From Bugula neritina (Eukaryota; Bryozoa; Gymnolaemata; Cheilostomatida; Bugulidae): a stretch of DNA of 64,000 nucleotides. Shown here piece by piece: positions 11,585 through 23,628 of the stretch (its first letter is position 1; each line of letters opens with the position of its first letter). A program made the position numbers and the translations under genes. The notes beneath the pieces were generated by a model that searched no databases, was not told the DNA's origin, and saw nothing but the letters and a program-made list of their open reading frames with translations. The stretch spans positions 27,385,628 to 27,449,627 of the forward strand of contig OZ037767.1 of NCBI GenBank assembly GCA_964035545.1, written 5' to 3'.

Positions 11585-12209
11585 TGGCGTAGGTCAAGTG
11601 CTAGACCATGGCTAGTGCAGCCGTTTTGTAGCACTAGTAGAGCCAATCAGTTTTCACGTTGCCGTTTTTAGCATCAGTTGAGATTTACGGCTCTAATAAA
11701 GTACCATCAAAAACAAACATCATAAAATTTATGCTTATAGTAATAGCTGGTTGCTTCAAATATTTACTTAAGTTGAATAAAAACTGTAAATTTAAAAGAT
11801 TTGCAAGTCAATTCAAGTTGTAGTTGAAGTTAGTTTAAATCTACTCATCAGTTTTATTTTCATTCAAAATGTTTTCTGATGGTAGTGAAGTATTTTAGAA
11901 GCTAATTGAATTCAAGCAAAAACACACATATTTGAAATCACTATTGACTTTAAAGACTATTTTTAAATTTGCAATTAATTGCAAGCTGACAAGTAACTTA
12001 CATTATGGTGTAAGACATTGTACCGCTCACATATGGTTTCGACATCTTTACTGAATGGCATAAAAATTGCTCTTATTATATATTACCTACTATAAAGTTA
12101 ATAGCTCAGGGCACTTTTAGCTCTTGTGTTTTAAACATCATCTGTAATTTGTTCTGAAACATATTGGTTGTTGTTGTAGTTCAAATATACAATTAGCAGC
12201 GAAGAGGTT

Positions 12210-14040
12210 ATGTCACTTCAAGCTTTTGTGAGACGGTGGAAAAAGGTTATCTGTCTAATCTGCTTCATTTGTGTTCCTCCTTTAATCTATTTGCTTGGTG
12301 AGTCATAAACACTCGGACCATTAGCTCATGCAGCTGTTTCTATTATAAGTTTAGAGTATACTTTGTTTTTAGCCTTAGAAACTTTGTATAGTATATCCTG
12401 ATGTGGGCTGTCTAGATGTTGTGTAAGATTTGACATTCCAAATTTTATTCTAAATTGTTATACCTCTGTACTTTAATTTTTGTAGTTAATGTATAAACTT
12501 GTCCAAATTGTTTATTTCATTCATTCACTTTATTTGCCCTAAATGTTTTAAATAAAGTTGTAAGTATGACTTTTACAAACTAATCAACAACTTTGTTATT
12601 GTAGGTGCGATTGAATATTTAACTGCTAAACCTTACTCAGAGTTTAGCTGGCCTCTGGAGGTTAATTTGACCCGAGTAATTTCTAACTATGAGAATGGAC
12701 ATTATCACGTTGCCCCAATTAATGAACAGAAGTTCTTGTTGAAGGTGCAGCCTACAGCTGACAAATGTCAAGGTTAGGGTTTCACAAAATCACAATTGTG
12801 AGCTTTAAATGATAAAACAATGTGTCGAACTCTTTGTGCAATATTAAATTATCAAAATATAACAACTATTAACTTGTTATGTTATGAATGCTGTATTTTT
12901 TGTCTTCTTTATTTTCCATTATTTCAAGCATAAGCGTAACAACTTCTTTTGAATTTCTTATTGTTTGCTAATAAAATGTGTTGAACTATGCCTACAATAT
13001 GTTTATATAAGAAATGTGAATTTCTCTGTGCATATTTTGACTATATACTGTAAATTCAACACAAATTATTTTGTTTGTTTTGATGATAATAATGCAGTGC
13101 CTAGTTTCTAAAAAATTTAATCGCGTTTTCATCTGTAGATTTCAAGCTTCTCACAGTATTAATCAAAAGTAGAGTTGATGGTAGAAAAAGCAGAGATGTC
13201 TTGAGAGAAACTTGGGTGAAATCTCTGACTAAAAATAACTATCGGCACCTTTTCTTGTTGGGTGAGTTACTCTCTATTTTATTTGTAAATGTCTACTGTC
13301 AACCATATGTGGTTGCTAAATCTTTTTACAAACCCTAGCCAACTTTATTTTTCTCCAGCACTCGAGTAACAATGCATATTTAATATGAGCTTTAATCTGT
13401 AGGGTCCTGTGCCTCAATTGATAGCAGCAGTTGTGAAGAAGAGGTAAGGAAAGAGCAAGATGATTATGGAGATTTGCTACAAGGAGATTTTTTTGATGCT
13501 TATGAGAATAACACCATTAAAATGACTATGGCTTTCCAGTATGTAACTGAGCAATGTTTACCTCACAGCTCAGTTCTATACTTATTGCTGATAGACGATG
13601 ACTATGCTTTGAATGTTCGAAAGTTGGAGTCTTATCTTATTGAAACAGCTAAGAAGTTTGATCTCTACGCAGGCTATGTTTGGAAAAAATCACGCCCCTT
13701 TCGAATTCATTTTCATAAGCACTATATGAGCTTAGATCAATACCCGTACAGTCATTACCCTCCTTTTGTTAGTGCCGGGGCTATGTTGCTGACAGTTGAT
13801 GTAGTCAAAAAGTTTTATATAGTTTCTAAGTTTTCAAAGTATTACCCATTTGATGATGTGTTTTATGGATTCGTAGCTAAAAAACTGGACATAAGTCCTA
13901 CAGACATTGGGGAGCTTCTTCCATCTTACTTCCATGTACCATCAGTTAACAGTAAAAACAACAAGCGGTTAATAGGTTCTCATAGGTTTGGCAAAATGGA
14001 TGAAGTTTATCAAATATACAAGAAATTCTACAACCAATGA
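12210..14040 (+). CDS. beta-1,3-galactosyl/N-acetylglucosaminyltransferase, GT31 family
   Basis: Four exons: 12210-12297, 12605-12772, 13139-13261, 13403-14040, all GT-AG; total 338 residues. A short basic cytoplasmic tail (MSLQAFVRRWKK) is followed by one membrane anchor (VICLICFICVPPLIYLL), the type II Golgi topology. The catalytic part has GT31 hallmarks in order: RKSRDVLRETW, FLLG, DYGDLLQGDFFDAYENNT, the metal-binding DDD in LLIDDDYAL, YPPFVSAGAMLLT and the FDDVFYG block. It would transfer Gal or GlcNAc from a UDP-sugar in beta-1,3 linkage; the acceptor cannot be told from sequence. AATAAA at 14536-14541 ends the transcript about 200 bp from the CFAP298 stop on the other strand. Confidence 0.88.
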
Positions 14041-14739
14041 CTTTGACTGTTGGAATTTTCTTGCCTTTTTTGTTGCACCAAAATCATGTTTTGTTTGCAA
14101 TTTGCTTTTATTTTTAATTGTAGTTTTATTGTTTAGGCTTTGTGATGATACTTTTAGTCAGTAGCTTAGCTATGTACTTTGAATACTCGTATGTTGCTTC
14201 CATTTACTCTTCTTGTAGAATATTATAGATTAAGATTTGTGGTCTTCCATCTACTTAAATCTGTCATTTAAGTTATTTATCAAGATATCAAATATTATTT
14301 CTTAAGATATTTCTAAGATATTTCTTGCACAACAAGCTATATACATAGTTCCTCAAAGGCTAGTCAAAAAGCCTGTTCTCATAATATTTAAATTTAGTCT
14401 TTGGTATATATTGAAAGTTGAATCATAGGTCTTTTATTGTAAAATCCCTAATTGTATATATTTGTTTTTTTAAGTTGTTAAAATTTAAATAAGCATGCAC
14501 TTGATAGTTTTTTACAGTTTAGAACAAATTTATATAATAAACTCTTATATTTCATACTGTTTGAAGTATGGGTTGGCTATTAATAAATTTTATTGTCCAA
14601 AAAATTTGATATATATTCTTATTAACATTGACAATAATTTACATATAATACAATTATAAATAAGATCATTAAAGTTTTCTCAACTGATAACACGATTTAG
14701 GCATAACATGGTACCACACAATGAGTAGCATAATCTCAA

Positions 14740-17241
14740 CTATTTTGGACCCATTTTTATATGAGTTAGCCCTTGAAACTGCCTCTTCAGCGCTGTTGAA
14801 TCTGCCCAATCCCTGTCTAAATATGCATCCTCAGCATCTTTTTCCAATTTCTAAAAAAAGGGGGTTTAAATTAATACAGTCATCCAGTTTTGGTGCACCC
14901 AGAGTTACATATTCTTAGCAAATGAGGAAAATCTACCAAAACAACATACAAAACATACTAAACTAACATGCAAGCTCAAATATTGACCATAACTTTAATA
15001 TAGCTATATAACTATTGGGATAAATATTGATGTTAAACGAATTTGCAACATCACCTTGACCATAATGTCTAACAAATTATAATGTTTGAAAACCTTCCCA
15101 ACTACCATAAGCACTTACTTTCCAATCCTCTTGTTTTTTATAGTAGTAGGCCATCATCTTTTTCTGTTCTTCTTCTGAGACCACAGGCTCTCGGGCAGGT
15201 GCACCTGAACCTCTCTAAACACATGCAAACACATCAATGTTCACGCATTGAGTTAACAACAGAAACATAAACTAAAAAGCCGTCAAATCATAATTATAGA
15301 GGCAAGCCATTACTTATTGGATAATTTCTGGTGATCATCATGAATCTTTTGTAAAGAATAGCCATGTGGTCAACTCAAGCACCAATACCAATGGTCAGCA
15401 ACTGAGCAGAGTTATGGGCATGCAATGTTTATAAACATAAAATAATACATAAAAATTGAAAAATATAGCATAGAATTCGCTTTTATTTTTCTACATTACT
15501 GTACCCAGCTTTAAAGAAGCTAGGTTGTGTGCATGCTAAACTTTCCATTACAATTCATTGTGAGCTCCTATTATACACTAGGCATTTCAATTATTACCTT
15601 TTGTATCTTGGATATTATTTTAGTCTTTTCATTTTTGCCAATGTAGTCTTCTAGCTTCTTCCCTCTGACGAATTCTTTTTGTGCCCACCACATGCTCAGA
15701 TCTTTCTCCTCAATCACATCCAGAGATGCCTAAAAGTTTGTAGTTAAGTTGTTTTCACATTAGCCATTGTAAGATTATCGTATACAGATTTTCTTTCTAC
15801 TGCCATAAGGTATCTTATATTTATATTAGGTTTTCTAATTGCTGTAAGAAAGGTCATTTGCTACTTTTATGGTTACTAATAGTGTGCAACATTCTTTGAT
15901 AATGTCGTCAATTTTTTTGAGCCTCTATAGTAACAGATATATACATTTAAAGGTCACATAAGATAAAAAAAAGCACTTGAATTAATACATTTACTAAATA
16001 CTAAAAAAAACCACTAGTTATCATAATAATGGCTGTCACAAGATACAACTCAATATTGTGTACGTTGAGATATGAATATTTCACAGCTTAACTAATCTTC
16101 ACTAAACAAAGATTGAGGTTAACGTATGTGAGTAAGAATTTAGCTGACTAAATATTTACCTGCGTGCCAGAGAGATCCTCTTCGTTATCAAACTCCGCCT
16201 GTATGGGGTCGTGAGGAGGAAGCCCCATAGGGTACACTATAGTAACAGCTCCTCTCAGTATATCTAAAGCTTGAGTGACCACCTTCTGCGTTACACATAT
16301 ATCTGACTGGACTTGCTTTTTTGATATAAGGTCTTTTGCTTCTTTTACAGTTTTCACTAAAACTTCTTTCATTTGTGAATTTGGAGCTATAAAAATGACA
16401 TAGGCACAAAGCTTAGCTTACGTAGACATTTGATTATGCTTGAAGTGGGTGTAATGAATTGAGAAAATGAAAAATACCCTGTGTTCTAGACAAGGAATAC
16501 TAACAAAGAAGTTATGCTCTCTTGCAAGGATTTGAAACGATATTAAAAAACGAAAGTTACTGAAATTTTTGCGATACAGTACAATATAGTTTTTATACTC
16601 AGGATTGATACATTTGTTTCAGTAAATGGTGACATGTTGTCTCACAGTACCCAAGCATTTTATAAAATGAGTGTTGGTACACACCTGTGTGAAGGATAGA
16701 AAATGTTAATTCAAACAGCATTTAAGTGTTCAAATAAATATAATTTATAATACAGATAATATTTTTTAACTTAAATAACCTCTATGACTAATGCCAGGTA
16801 TGCAATTGTATAAATAGATACCTTCACCATTCCGCCTTCCAATTTTGTCTTGATTAAAAACAGGACCACCGCTAGGCTTGCATTTGTCAGCCCAGTCATC
16901 ATGCAGCTTGAGCTCTTCGATTTGCTCATCTGTAAGTCCTTGCATGTTAGGAGGTAAAGTAATGCCATGATCAGCCAGCTGCTCGACCTCTAAACCCGCA
17001 TATATAAAATTAGCATTTATATCAGTCAAAAACTTGCCTTTAAGCTGACTTTAATAGAAATTTTTTTGTTGACAGCAGATGTTAGAGATTTACAAAAAAT
17101 ACCTGCACAAATTCTCATGACTTTAAGCCGCCCATTATACACTGTAGCCACTTCTGCAAACAGCTCGTCAATTGCACATGCTACGGTTGTCTCTAAAAGA
17201 AACTGACTTTCATCTCCTTTCTTTATGTGTATTTTCACCAT
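14740..17241 (-). CDS. CFAP298: cilia- and flagella-associated protein 298 (C21orf59/Kurly orthologue)
   Basis: Six exons on the minus strand: 17241-17103, 16989-16822, 16386-16160, 15729-15598, 15214-15119, 14850-14740. The phases close to 290 residues, the length I recall for vertebrate CFAP298. Landmarks: start MVKIHIKKGDESQFLLE, HGITLPPNMQGLTDEQIEEL, KIGRRNGEAPN, IVYPMGLPPHDPI, EEDLSGTQ, GKNEKTKIISKIQKRGSGAPARE, and the C-terminal WADSTALKRQFQG. The family is a cytoplasmic factor for assembling axonemal dynein arms and for ciliary polarity. A cryptic AG in exon 2's upstream sequence (TTTAG|AGG) gives the conserved A-E-V-E-Q junction and is preferred. Minus-strand AATAAA at 14594-14589. 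Shares its upstream region with MRPS9. Confidence 0.95.
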
Positions 17242-18015
17242 TGTAAAAGTTTTAGCTAATATCTGTAATAAATTATAATAAGATAATATTAATATAAATA
17301 TATTACTAGTTACACTTACAGTTACTAATATTTACTATTAGCATTAAAAACTTCATTGATCTCCAGCATGCTGATAGTGATGGTGATAGTGACTGCTAAA
17401 TTTAAAAAACCCAGAAAATAAATTTAATTAATTCTTAAAGTTAAACATAAGTTTTCAGTGAATTAATAAAGTTGTAGTAACACTGATAGTGGTTCGGTAA
17501 CCCAGACTGTAGGCATAGATTAAAATTTAAACTGCAAACAGTTTTCAACAGTCACATTCACTGTCAGAATGAGTGTTACTGTTAGTTAGACTCACTCTTA
17601 GTCACATTCACATGAATGATGAAAAATTTACAAGCAGAAACATTTTACTTTTAGTTTTAGACTTCAAATAAAACAATTTTGAGAACCATAATAATAATGA
17701 TAATATTAATAAGAATTAGGTTAAAACCGCATGACATAAGACTTGTAAATTATGAGCAACTGCAAGTAAACGATAAAGTTAGACTGTGAGATAGATCCAA
17801 TCATTTTGAAAATTAAAAAGTTGCGACTACAGTCAAAAAGTCCAAGCCTTTCTATAGCCTTAGAGCATATATATTTTCATTTGTGTCAACGACGTTTTGT
17901 TGATAGTATAGTTATGTTTGAAGAAAGCCTCATAGACTTTCGTTGCAAGGCAACAAAACAAAGCTAACATTATAGGCAACACTTTTACACCCTTTCACGC
18001 AAAAGTTGCAACAAA
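17242..18015. other. divergent intergenic region CFAP298/MRPS9
   Basis: 774 bp between the two start codons. It holds short degenerate repeats around GTTACT/GTGATA words (about 17333-17640) and an X-box-like palindrome at 17942-17954, close to the MRPS9 start. Probably a shared two-way promoter. Confidence 0.5.
17942..17954. promoter_or_regulatory. RFX X-box-like palindrome
   Basis: GTTGCAAGGCAAC fits the RFX site GTNRCC-N(0-3)-RGYAAC with a one-base spacer and one mismatch in the left half. RFX factors control ciliary genes across animals, and one of the two flanking genes is ciliary. A single short match, so modest confidence. Confidence 0.4.
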
Positions 18016-21000
18016 ATGGCTGCGCCCACAAGATCATGTATTTATCGGATCGTAAATAATTCTTCAAAAAAGCACAATATTACCAACGGCACCTGTAGGC
18101 AAAGTCAACAACTGGCTGTGAGTATGCTTTGTTTGTGTAAAATTATAAATATAGGTTAGTTTTGCTATGAAACGGTTTTAATTTTTCAATAATTAAGCTA
18201 CTTTTACTTCAACTTAGTCTTGTAGTTGTAATTCAAGTTGTATTTATAAATTTAAATTATAAGTCGTACTTTTACTTTTAGTTTAAGATATTCATATTCA
18301 TATTGATAACCTCTGGTTCCAAGTTTGAATTTAACTTTAAGTTTTAGTTCAAGTTTAACTAAAAGTAAAACTTAGAGTTAAAATTAGTCTCAAGTTGAAG
18401 TTACTACATCAACATGTTGAACTTGATGTTGAAGTTGAAATTACAATTCATAAAAAGAAATTCAATTCTTTTAGAATAGTAATAATAATAGTAATACTAA
18501 TTGACTTTAACTTTTTTACAGATTAGTAAATAGTACTAGTAGTTTATTTATATTAATATTGAGTTTGATATTCATATTGGTCAACTTCAAGATTCGGGTA
18601 AGAGGTCAGTGTAGTTACTACCACTCGTTTTTAAATTTTAAGACATATTTAGTTCTTACAGTTACTCTAACTCTTAGAGACTTAAACTCTTACTCTTAGC
18701 ATTAGAGTCTTACACTTATAGTTACTCTTAGTCTTACTTTTTCACTTATGTAAATAAATGCTGATGTCAGCTTGTCGTATCGATTTGAGGTAAAATTGGC
18801 ACCAGTAAAATGGTACGAATGGAATAGTAGGTAAAAATGGCACACTGATGTTAAATTTTCTCCAACCCCAATCCTTGAACCTCAAACTCCTAAACCTAAA
18901 GCCCCATTCTAAACCCCTCAACTACCACCCCGAACCCTAATATTGAAAATGTGCTATTTTCACCTACTTTGTCATTTGTGTCATTATGACCTGTGCCAGT
19001 TTTACCGGACACCGTTGTATTAATATGTAAAAGTAAAACCTGACCAGCCATTTCCCAAGTGATCCGAAGTTGTAAAGTAAAAGTGTAGCTTTTTGTAGTT
19101 TTTCCACTATGACTATGTGTTTATATTACATGGATATCATGGCATGTGATTAGGATTATATCTAATAATAATAGTAATACATTATGATTGCTAAATATAA
19201 ACTAGAATATTGCAAGCAATACAAATTGTTTTATAAATCATATAAATTGTTTTGATTTTGTTTTGACCATGTTAAGTATAATTTATATATTATAATTATG
19301 TTGATATGTATCTAAATGACAATGTGTCGTAGAATTGTTTTAAATTTTAGGCAATTTGCCAGGTGTTGCCTTTTGAAAAATTTGGCATCAGAACTGTTGG
19401 CAGCTCTTCAAATATAGGACAGCTTGATGGCGGCACACAAACTGAAACTACTCATGGAAAAGTACTGCAGATTAGTAGAGCTGTTCAATCATACCTCCAG
19501 AAAGCTGACGAACATGGTATTATTTGTTTTCCTTTCTAATAATCTCCATGTTTTTCTAATATCAATGTTGACTACTGAAAATCATGTACATGTCACATGT
19601 AAAAGTGATTAAATGTATTTTTAAGACAAAATGTTGGCGCATCACCAAAAAGAATTTGACTTGGGTAAACGCTACCTTGCTAAGATGATGGGTGCAGATC
19701 CTCAGAACTTTTCTCAACAAGATATAGATGTAAGTGTAATATCGTGGCTGTACAGTCAGATATAGATGTAAGTGTAGTATTGTGTCTGTACAGTCAGATG
19801 TAAATGTAAGTGTAGTATTGTGTCTGTACAGTCAGATATAGATGTAAGTGTACTATTGCGTCTGTACAATCAGATATAGATGTAAGTGTAGTATTGTGTC
19901 TGTACAGTTAGATATAGTCATATAGAGGTAAGTATAGTGTTTTGTCATGTACAGTCTGCATTTTGTGTTTCACAGTGCCACTGTAGTTCATATTACTGCT
20001 GTACCTTCCCTGTACTTGTCTGTAAAACTAAATATGTGTTACTAAGGCTACATTTGTTTTATAGTATGCACTGCTCTGGTTCATTTTCTCAGTTGAAAGT
20101 AAATAGTAAGAGATTATAAAACATATACTACTAGAGAGATACTATGTATATAATATATACTACTAGAGAGATACTATGTATATAATATACACTACTAGAG
20201 AGATACTATGTATATAATATATACTACTAGAGAGATACTATGTATATAATATACATTACTAGAGAGATACTATGTATATAATATATACTACTAGAGAGAT
20301 ACCATGTATATAATATAATGTGAAATACTTATTTATGACAATAGGAAGCCATATCCTACCTGCTGCCTTCTGGATTGTTCTCTAAAAGAGCCAGACCTCA
20401 GATGAAGCCTCCAGCAGAAGTGTTCCCTCATCGTAAAGGTGTGTCAGCAATAGCCTTTTGTACTTACCATTATGACTAGGAAGCTAAAGATTCACTGAGT
20501 CTGCTTCCACTAAGGATACATGTGTCTCAGGATGAACTTGATTTTGTTGAATTTTTCAGTGATAATTACCTTGAACTCTTGTTTACTTCTTTAGCTGCCG
20601 AGTTTGACAATTCCGGACGTCCTTACCATTTCCTGTTTTATACTGGACTTCCGAATTACTACGACCTCATGCATGTAAGTGCACTGCTCAGTCATCAATT
20701 GAATGACAAGATCCTATAGTCACTGTAATACCGGATATCTTCATAGAAAGCAGACTTATTGAATGAATGACATCTTGTCTATATGAAAATATATTAATCC
20801 AAGCAAAATATTTTATTCTCCTTTTTGACCCAGAGTTGCTTTACCACAGGGATTGGTCATTATTTTTTTCTCAATTCAGCTTATAATAGTTCACGAGAGT
20901 TGTCTGTTCCTGAAATTTGAAGTTATTTCAAAATCTCAGCAAGCTGAGATATTCTCCATCTGCTTGAGTGATTCTGTTGTGTTTGTAGACTGTAGCCTGT

Positions 21001-23628
21001 AAGATTGAAGATTTGCCTCGTAGACCAGCACCAGAGTCCACCAATTCTAAGTAAGCTCGTCTTTATAATTCTGTTCGTAGCATATACATTACTAGTAACA
21101 GTCTAATTGTTTTATTATAGCTACTTGATAATTATTTTCCCCAAGCCGACATTATATACTTATTGGCTATTTTATCCCTCTGGTGATATACAGTAAAAGT
21201 ACCTGGTTCTTGCTGCGCAAATCCTTTAGCGTTTGGCTAATGAAGTCTCTTTGTGTGTGTTGGTTCTGTCATGATGAAGTAAAAGAATGAATGTATGTTA
21301 ATGTGCACTGCTTGCCATTGTGTTTGGGGGAGATTCTAATGTAAATTGTATGTTGTATAGCATTGTATATTGTATATTGTATAGTATTGTATATTGTATA
21401 GTATTGTATATTGTATAGCATTGTATGTTGTATAGCATTGTATGTTGTATAGCATTGTATGTTGTATAGTATTGTATGTTATATAGTATTGTATATTGTA
21501 TAGTATTGTATGTTGTATAGTATTGTATATTGTATAGTATTGTATGTTATATGTTGTTGTGTTGCAGGTTTTTAGAAAGCAGTGATTGGTTGAGTCAAAA
21601 AGCTTTAGAAAATCAATTGGTAGAAAATATTAAAGAGCTACAGGTAAAGTGTATCATGTGAATATTGATTATCGTTGTTGAAGATTGATAATTAATGTTC
21701 AACATTGATATTATATATTGGATATTGATATTAATTATTGGATATTGATGTTATTTGTTCAATATCAAATTGTCTGTCAGTATTCATAGTGAATTTTGTA
21801 ATGCCATAGCAATTTGTTTTATATCAAATATATGTTATTATTTTGACTGAGCTAGACATCCTACCTCCTCGGTGTCATGTAGTAGTCATGTAGGCCGAAT
21901 ACAATTCCATGGGTAATTCCAGAACAATCTAACTAATATGCCATATTATGTAGTATGAAAGATTCAGGAGACTGATCACTAAGTTGGCAGAGCATCCTAA
22001 AGCTGCTTTGGAAAAGGAGTTTCTCATGAAATACAGAGTACCTCTATCCTCTGGTCACTGGTCAGCCGCGCTGCCTTCCATCCAGGTTGAAGATGAGATG
22101 GAAAGACGTTACGTTCAAGTAGAGGGTAATAGAACTCTGCTAATACTTATAAGATACATGTGTAAACTAGCAACACAGCTAAAGATGTCTGTCTGTCTGT
22201 CTGTCTGTCTCTCTGCCTTGTGGTGGGCCCAATCTTAAGAGAACTTCTGTGCTCTTCTAAAAGTTTTTTTTTTATCTAAAGTTTGTAAAGCCTCATGTAT
22301 AGCAACTATTTGCAGGAGAAGTAATAGCTATTTTATGTAGGTTCATCCTAGTAATAAATTGCTATTGATTTTTTTTTAATTTTTAGGTAAGCGAAAAAAT
22401 TCCACTGCGAAAATAACTCTGTGGGAAAGAGGAACAGGTGTGATGAATATAAACGGCAGGGGGTTGGCAGATTTTCCGGAGCTGTATCAAAGGTTAGTTG
22501 AAAACATGAGAGAAACAACTTTCTTGAAGCAGTGTAGATGTTATAATTATTAGAGTTTGTAAAATTCCATTTTGTGTTTTTCAAGTGAATTCCCTATTTA
22601 TCAGTAATTTGTTATCATTTACTCAATGTGATTTTTCAAATCTTAGTTGCTAATGCATTAGTTATAATCAGTTTTATATGGTTGAAAATATGCTATACTG
22701 GTAGCTTTACACAACAGTTTTTTTTTATAAAGAAGACAACTCTTGATTTTTTATGAAAAGTTCAAAGTTGGTTATTAATTATGAGGAATATGTTTTTTTC
22801 CATTTTATTGCTATTCAACTATAAACTTCGCATAAGTTTGTATTCAAAGGCTTTCAACATGCATGAATTATTTAGGGAGCAGATTATGACACCTCTAGCC
22901 TTTGTGGATAAAATCGGTGCTGTGGATTGTGAGGGTGTTGTGGAGGGTGTTGGGGAATCCAGCAGGGCTGGTGCCCTTCGTCTTGCACTCAGTCTTGGAT
23001 TAGCCGCATTTGAAAGTCAAACCACACAGGAGCAAATGAGACAAGGTGAAGGTCATTCTATGTGCTGTAAATAAATGATTGCAATTTTAATAAATAATTT
23101 ACTCAACTTGGAACCATTAGACAGTATTAGACTCTGAACTAAGTAACACTTCCACTTCACCCATTAAATATTCTTCTCTTCCCATTTCTTTCAGCTTTAC
23201 TTCTAATAAAGTCATCTCTACCATACTTGGCTAGTTTAAATTGATTTTGCGTCATGGGGTAGTTGAGTTTTAAAATTATATTGATTTTTCCTTAATTAGC
23301 TAAGTATTATTAAATGTTATAAGTTTGTTGAAGCTTATTTACTTATAGTATGGTTTCTAGCTGCTGTAGCTGCTTTTATTAGACAAATTTATTTTAATGC
23401 TGTGTTTACTTCAAGTGGTAATCCTAAGTAAAATGTTTAAATGTAATAATGAGTATTCTGTCAAAATCTCAAAAGCTGAACTGTACAATATTTGGGGAGG
23501 CTTTGAATAAAAAGTTCAATATTGTTGTTCTTGTAGCTGGTTTGTTAACACGTGACCCGAGAAAACGTGAAAGAGAAAAACCGGGACAGAAAGGAGCACG
23601 TGCAAAGAAAACCTGGAAAAAGAGATAA
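18016..23628 (+). CDS. MRPS9: mitochondrial small-subunit ribosomal protein uS9m
   Basis: Eleven exons: 18016-18117, 19351-19516, 19626-19729, 20345-20438, 20595-20674, 20989-21050, 21568-21643, 21954-22125, 22387-22492, 22876-23045, 23537-23628. The phases close to 407 residues. The N-terminus ([15 protein letters not shown]) is basic and hydroxylated, fitting a mitochondrial presequence. The bacterial S9 core is C-terminal: [23 protein letters not shown], the [15 protein letters not shown] block and the end [24 protein letters not shown] (basic tail that reaches the P-site in S9 proteins). The extra N-terminal half is usual for animal MRPS9. Introns 3 and 6 contain minisatellites; that in intron 3 multiplies the exon 3 donor. 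AATAAA at 24011-24016. Confidence 0.95.
18190..18780. repeat. degenerate short-word repeats in MRPS9 intron 1
   Basis: Long run of loosely repeated six-base words such as AAGTTG, TTTAGT and ACTCTT with drifting sequence but recurrent spacing near six bases. Not a clean microsatellite. Similar texture recurs elsewhere in the window. Confidence 0.45.
18789..19006. mobile_element. MITE-like element with telomere-like interior, copy 1
   Basis: About 218 bp with inverted ends of about 57 bp (GGTAAAATTGGCACC... and its partner ending GCCAGTTTTACC). A second inverted block GTAGGTAAAAATGGCACA lies inside. The interior is a C-rich run of CCTAAACC/AACCCC-type words resembling degenerate telomere repeats. 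A related copy lies at 36582-36858. Target duplication not evident. Confidence 0.65.
19721..19925 (+). repeat. 38-bp minisatellite repeating the MRPS9 exon 3 splice donor
   Basis: Units starting GATATAGATGTAAGTGT at 19721, 19759, 19797, 19835 and 19873, with a decayed one at 19911: an exact 38-bp step. The first unit holds the true exon 3 end (GAT|GTAAGTG at 19729/19730). Later units repeat the same donor. The next in-frame stop is in the first unit, so use of any later donor would truncate the protein. Confidence 0.9.
20125..20315. repeat. 32-bp minisatellite in MRPS9 intron 3
   Basis: Six copies of TACTACTAGAGAGATACTAT plus a TATATA-type spacer, nearly identical, ending 30 bp before exon 4. 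No exon sequence included. Confidence 0.9.
21350..21553. repeat. 17-bp GTATAGTATTGTATATT minisatellite in MRPS9 intron 6
   Basis: About a dozen variants with T/C and A/G changes running up to the acceptor of exon 7 (TTGCAG at 21562-21567). Confidence 0.85.

Larger units (their letters stand above)
9876..12209. other. intergenic region with simple repeats, no gene seen
   Basis: Begins with the resumed SINE-like body (CCCCATCTGAATAAG). Then comes AT-rich DNA with a perfect palindrome (10403-10435), a stretch of ATT/ATA-type imperfect repeats (about 10760-10870) and a 102-bp tandem duplication (11381-11584). Small open frames here are driven by those repeats. Confidence 0.6.

Noticed and set aside
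11397-11615. Small protein with two identical halves
   Set aside because: Product of a 102-bp tandem duplication whose length happens to be a multiple of three.
20125-20315. Junction-seeded repeat in MRPS9 intron 3, second array
   Set aside because: The 32-bp units stop short of exon 4 and contain no exon or splice-site sequence; an ordinary minisatellite.
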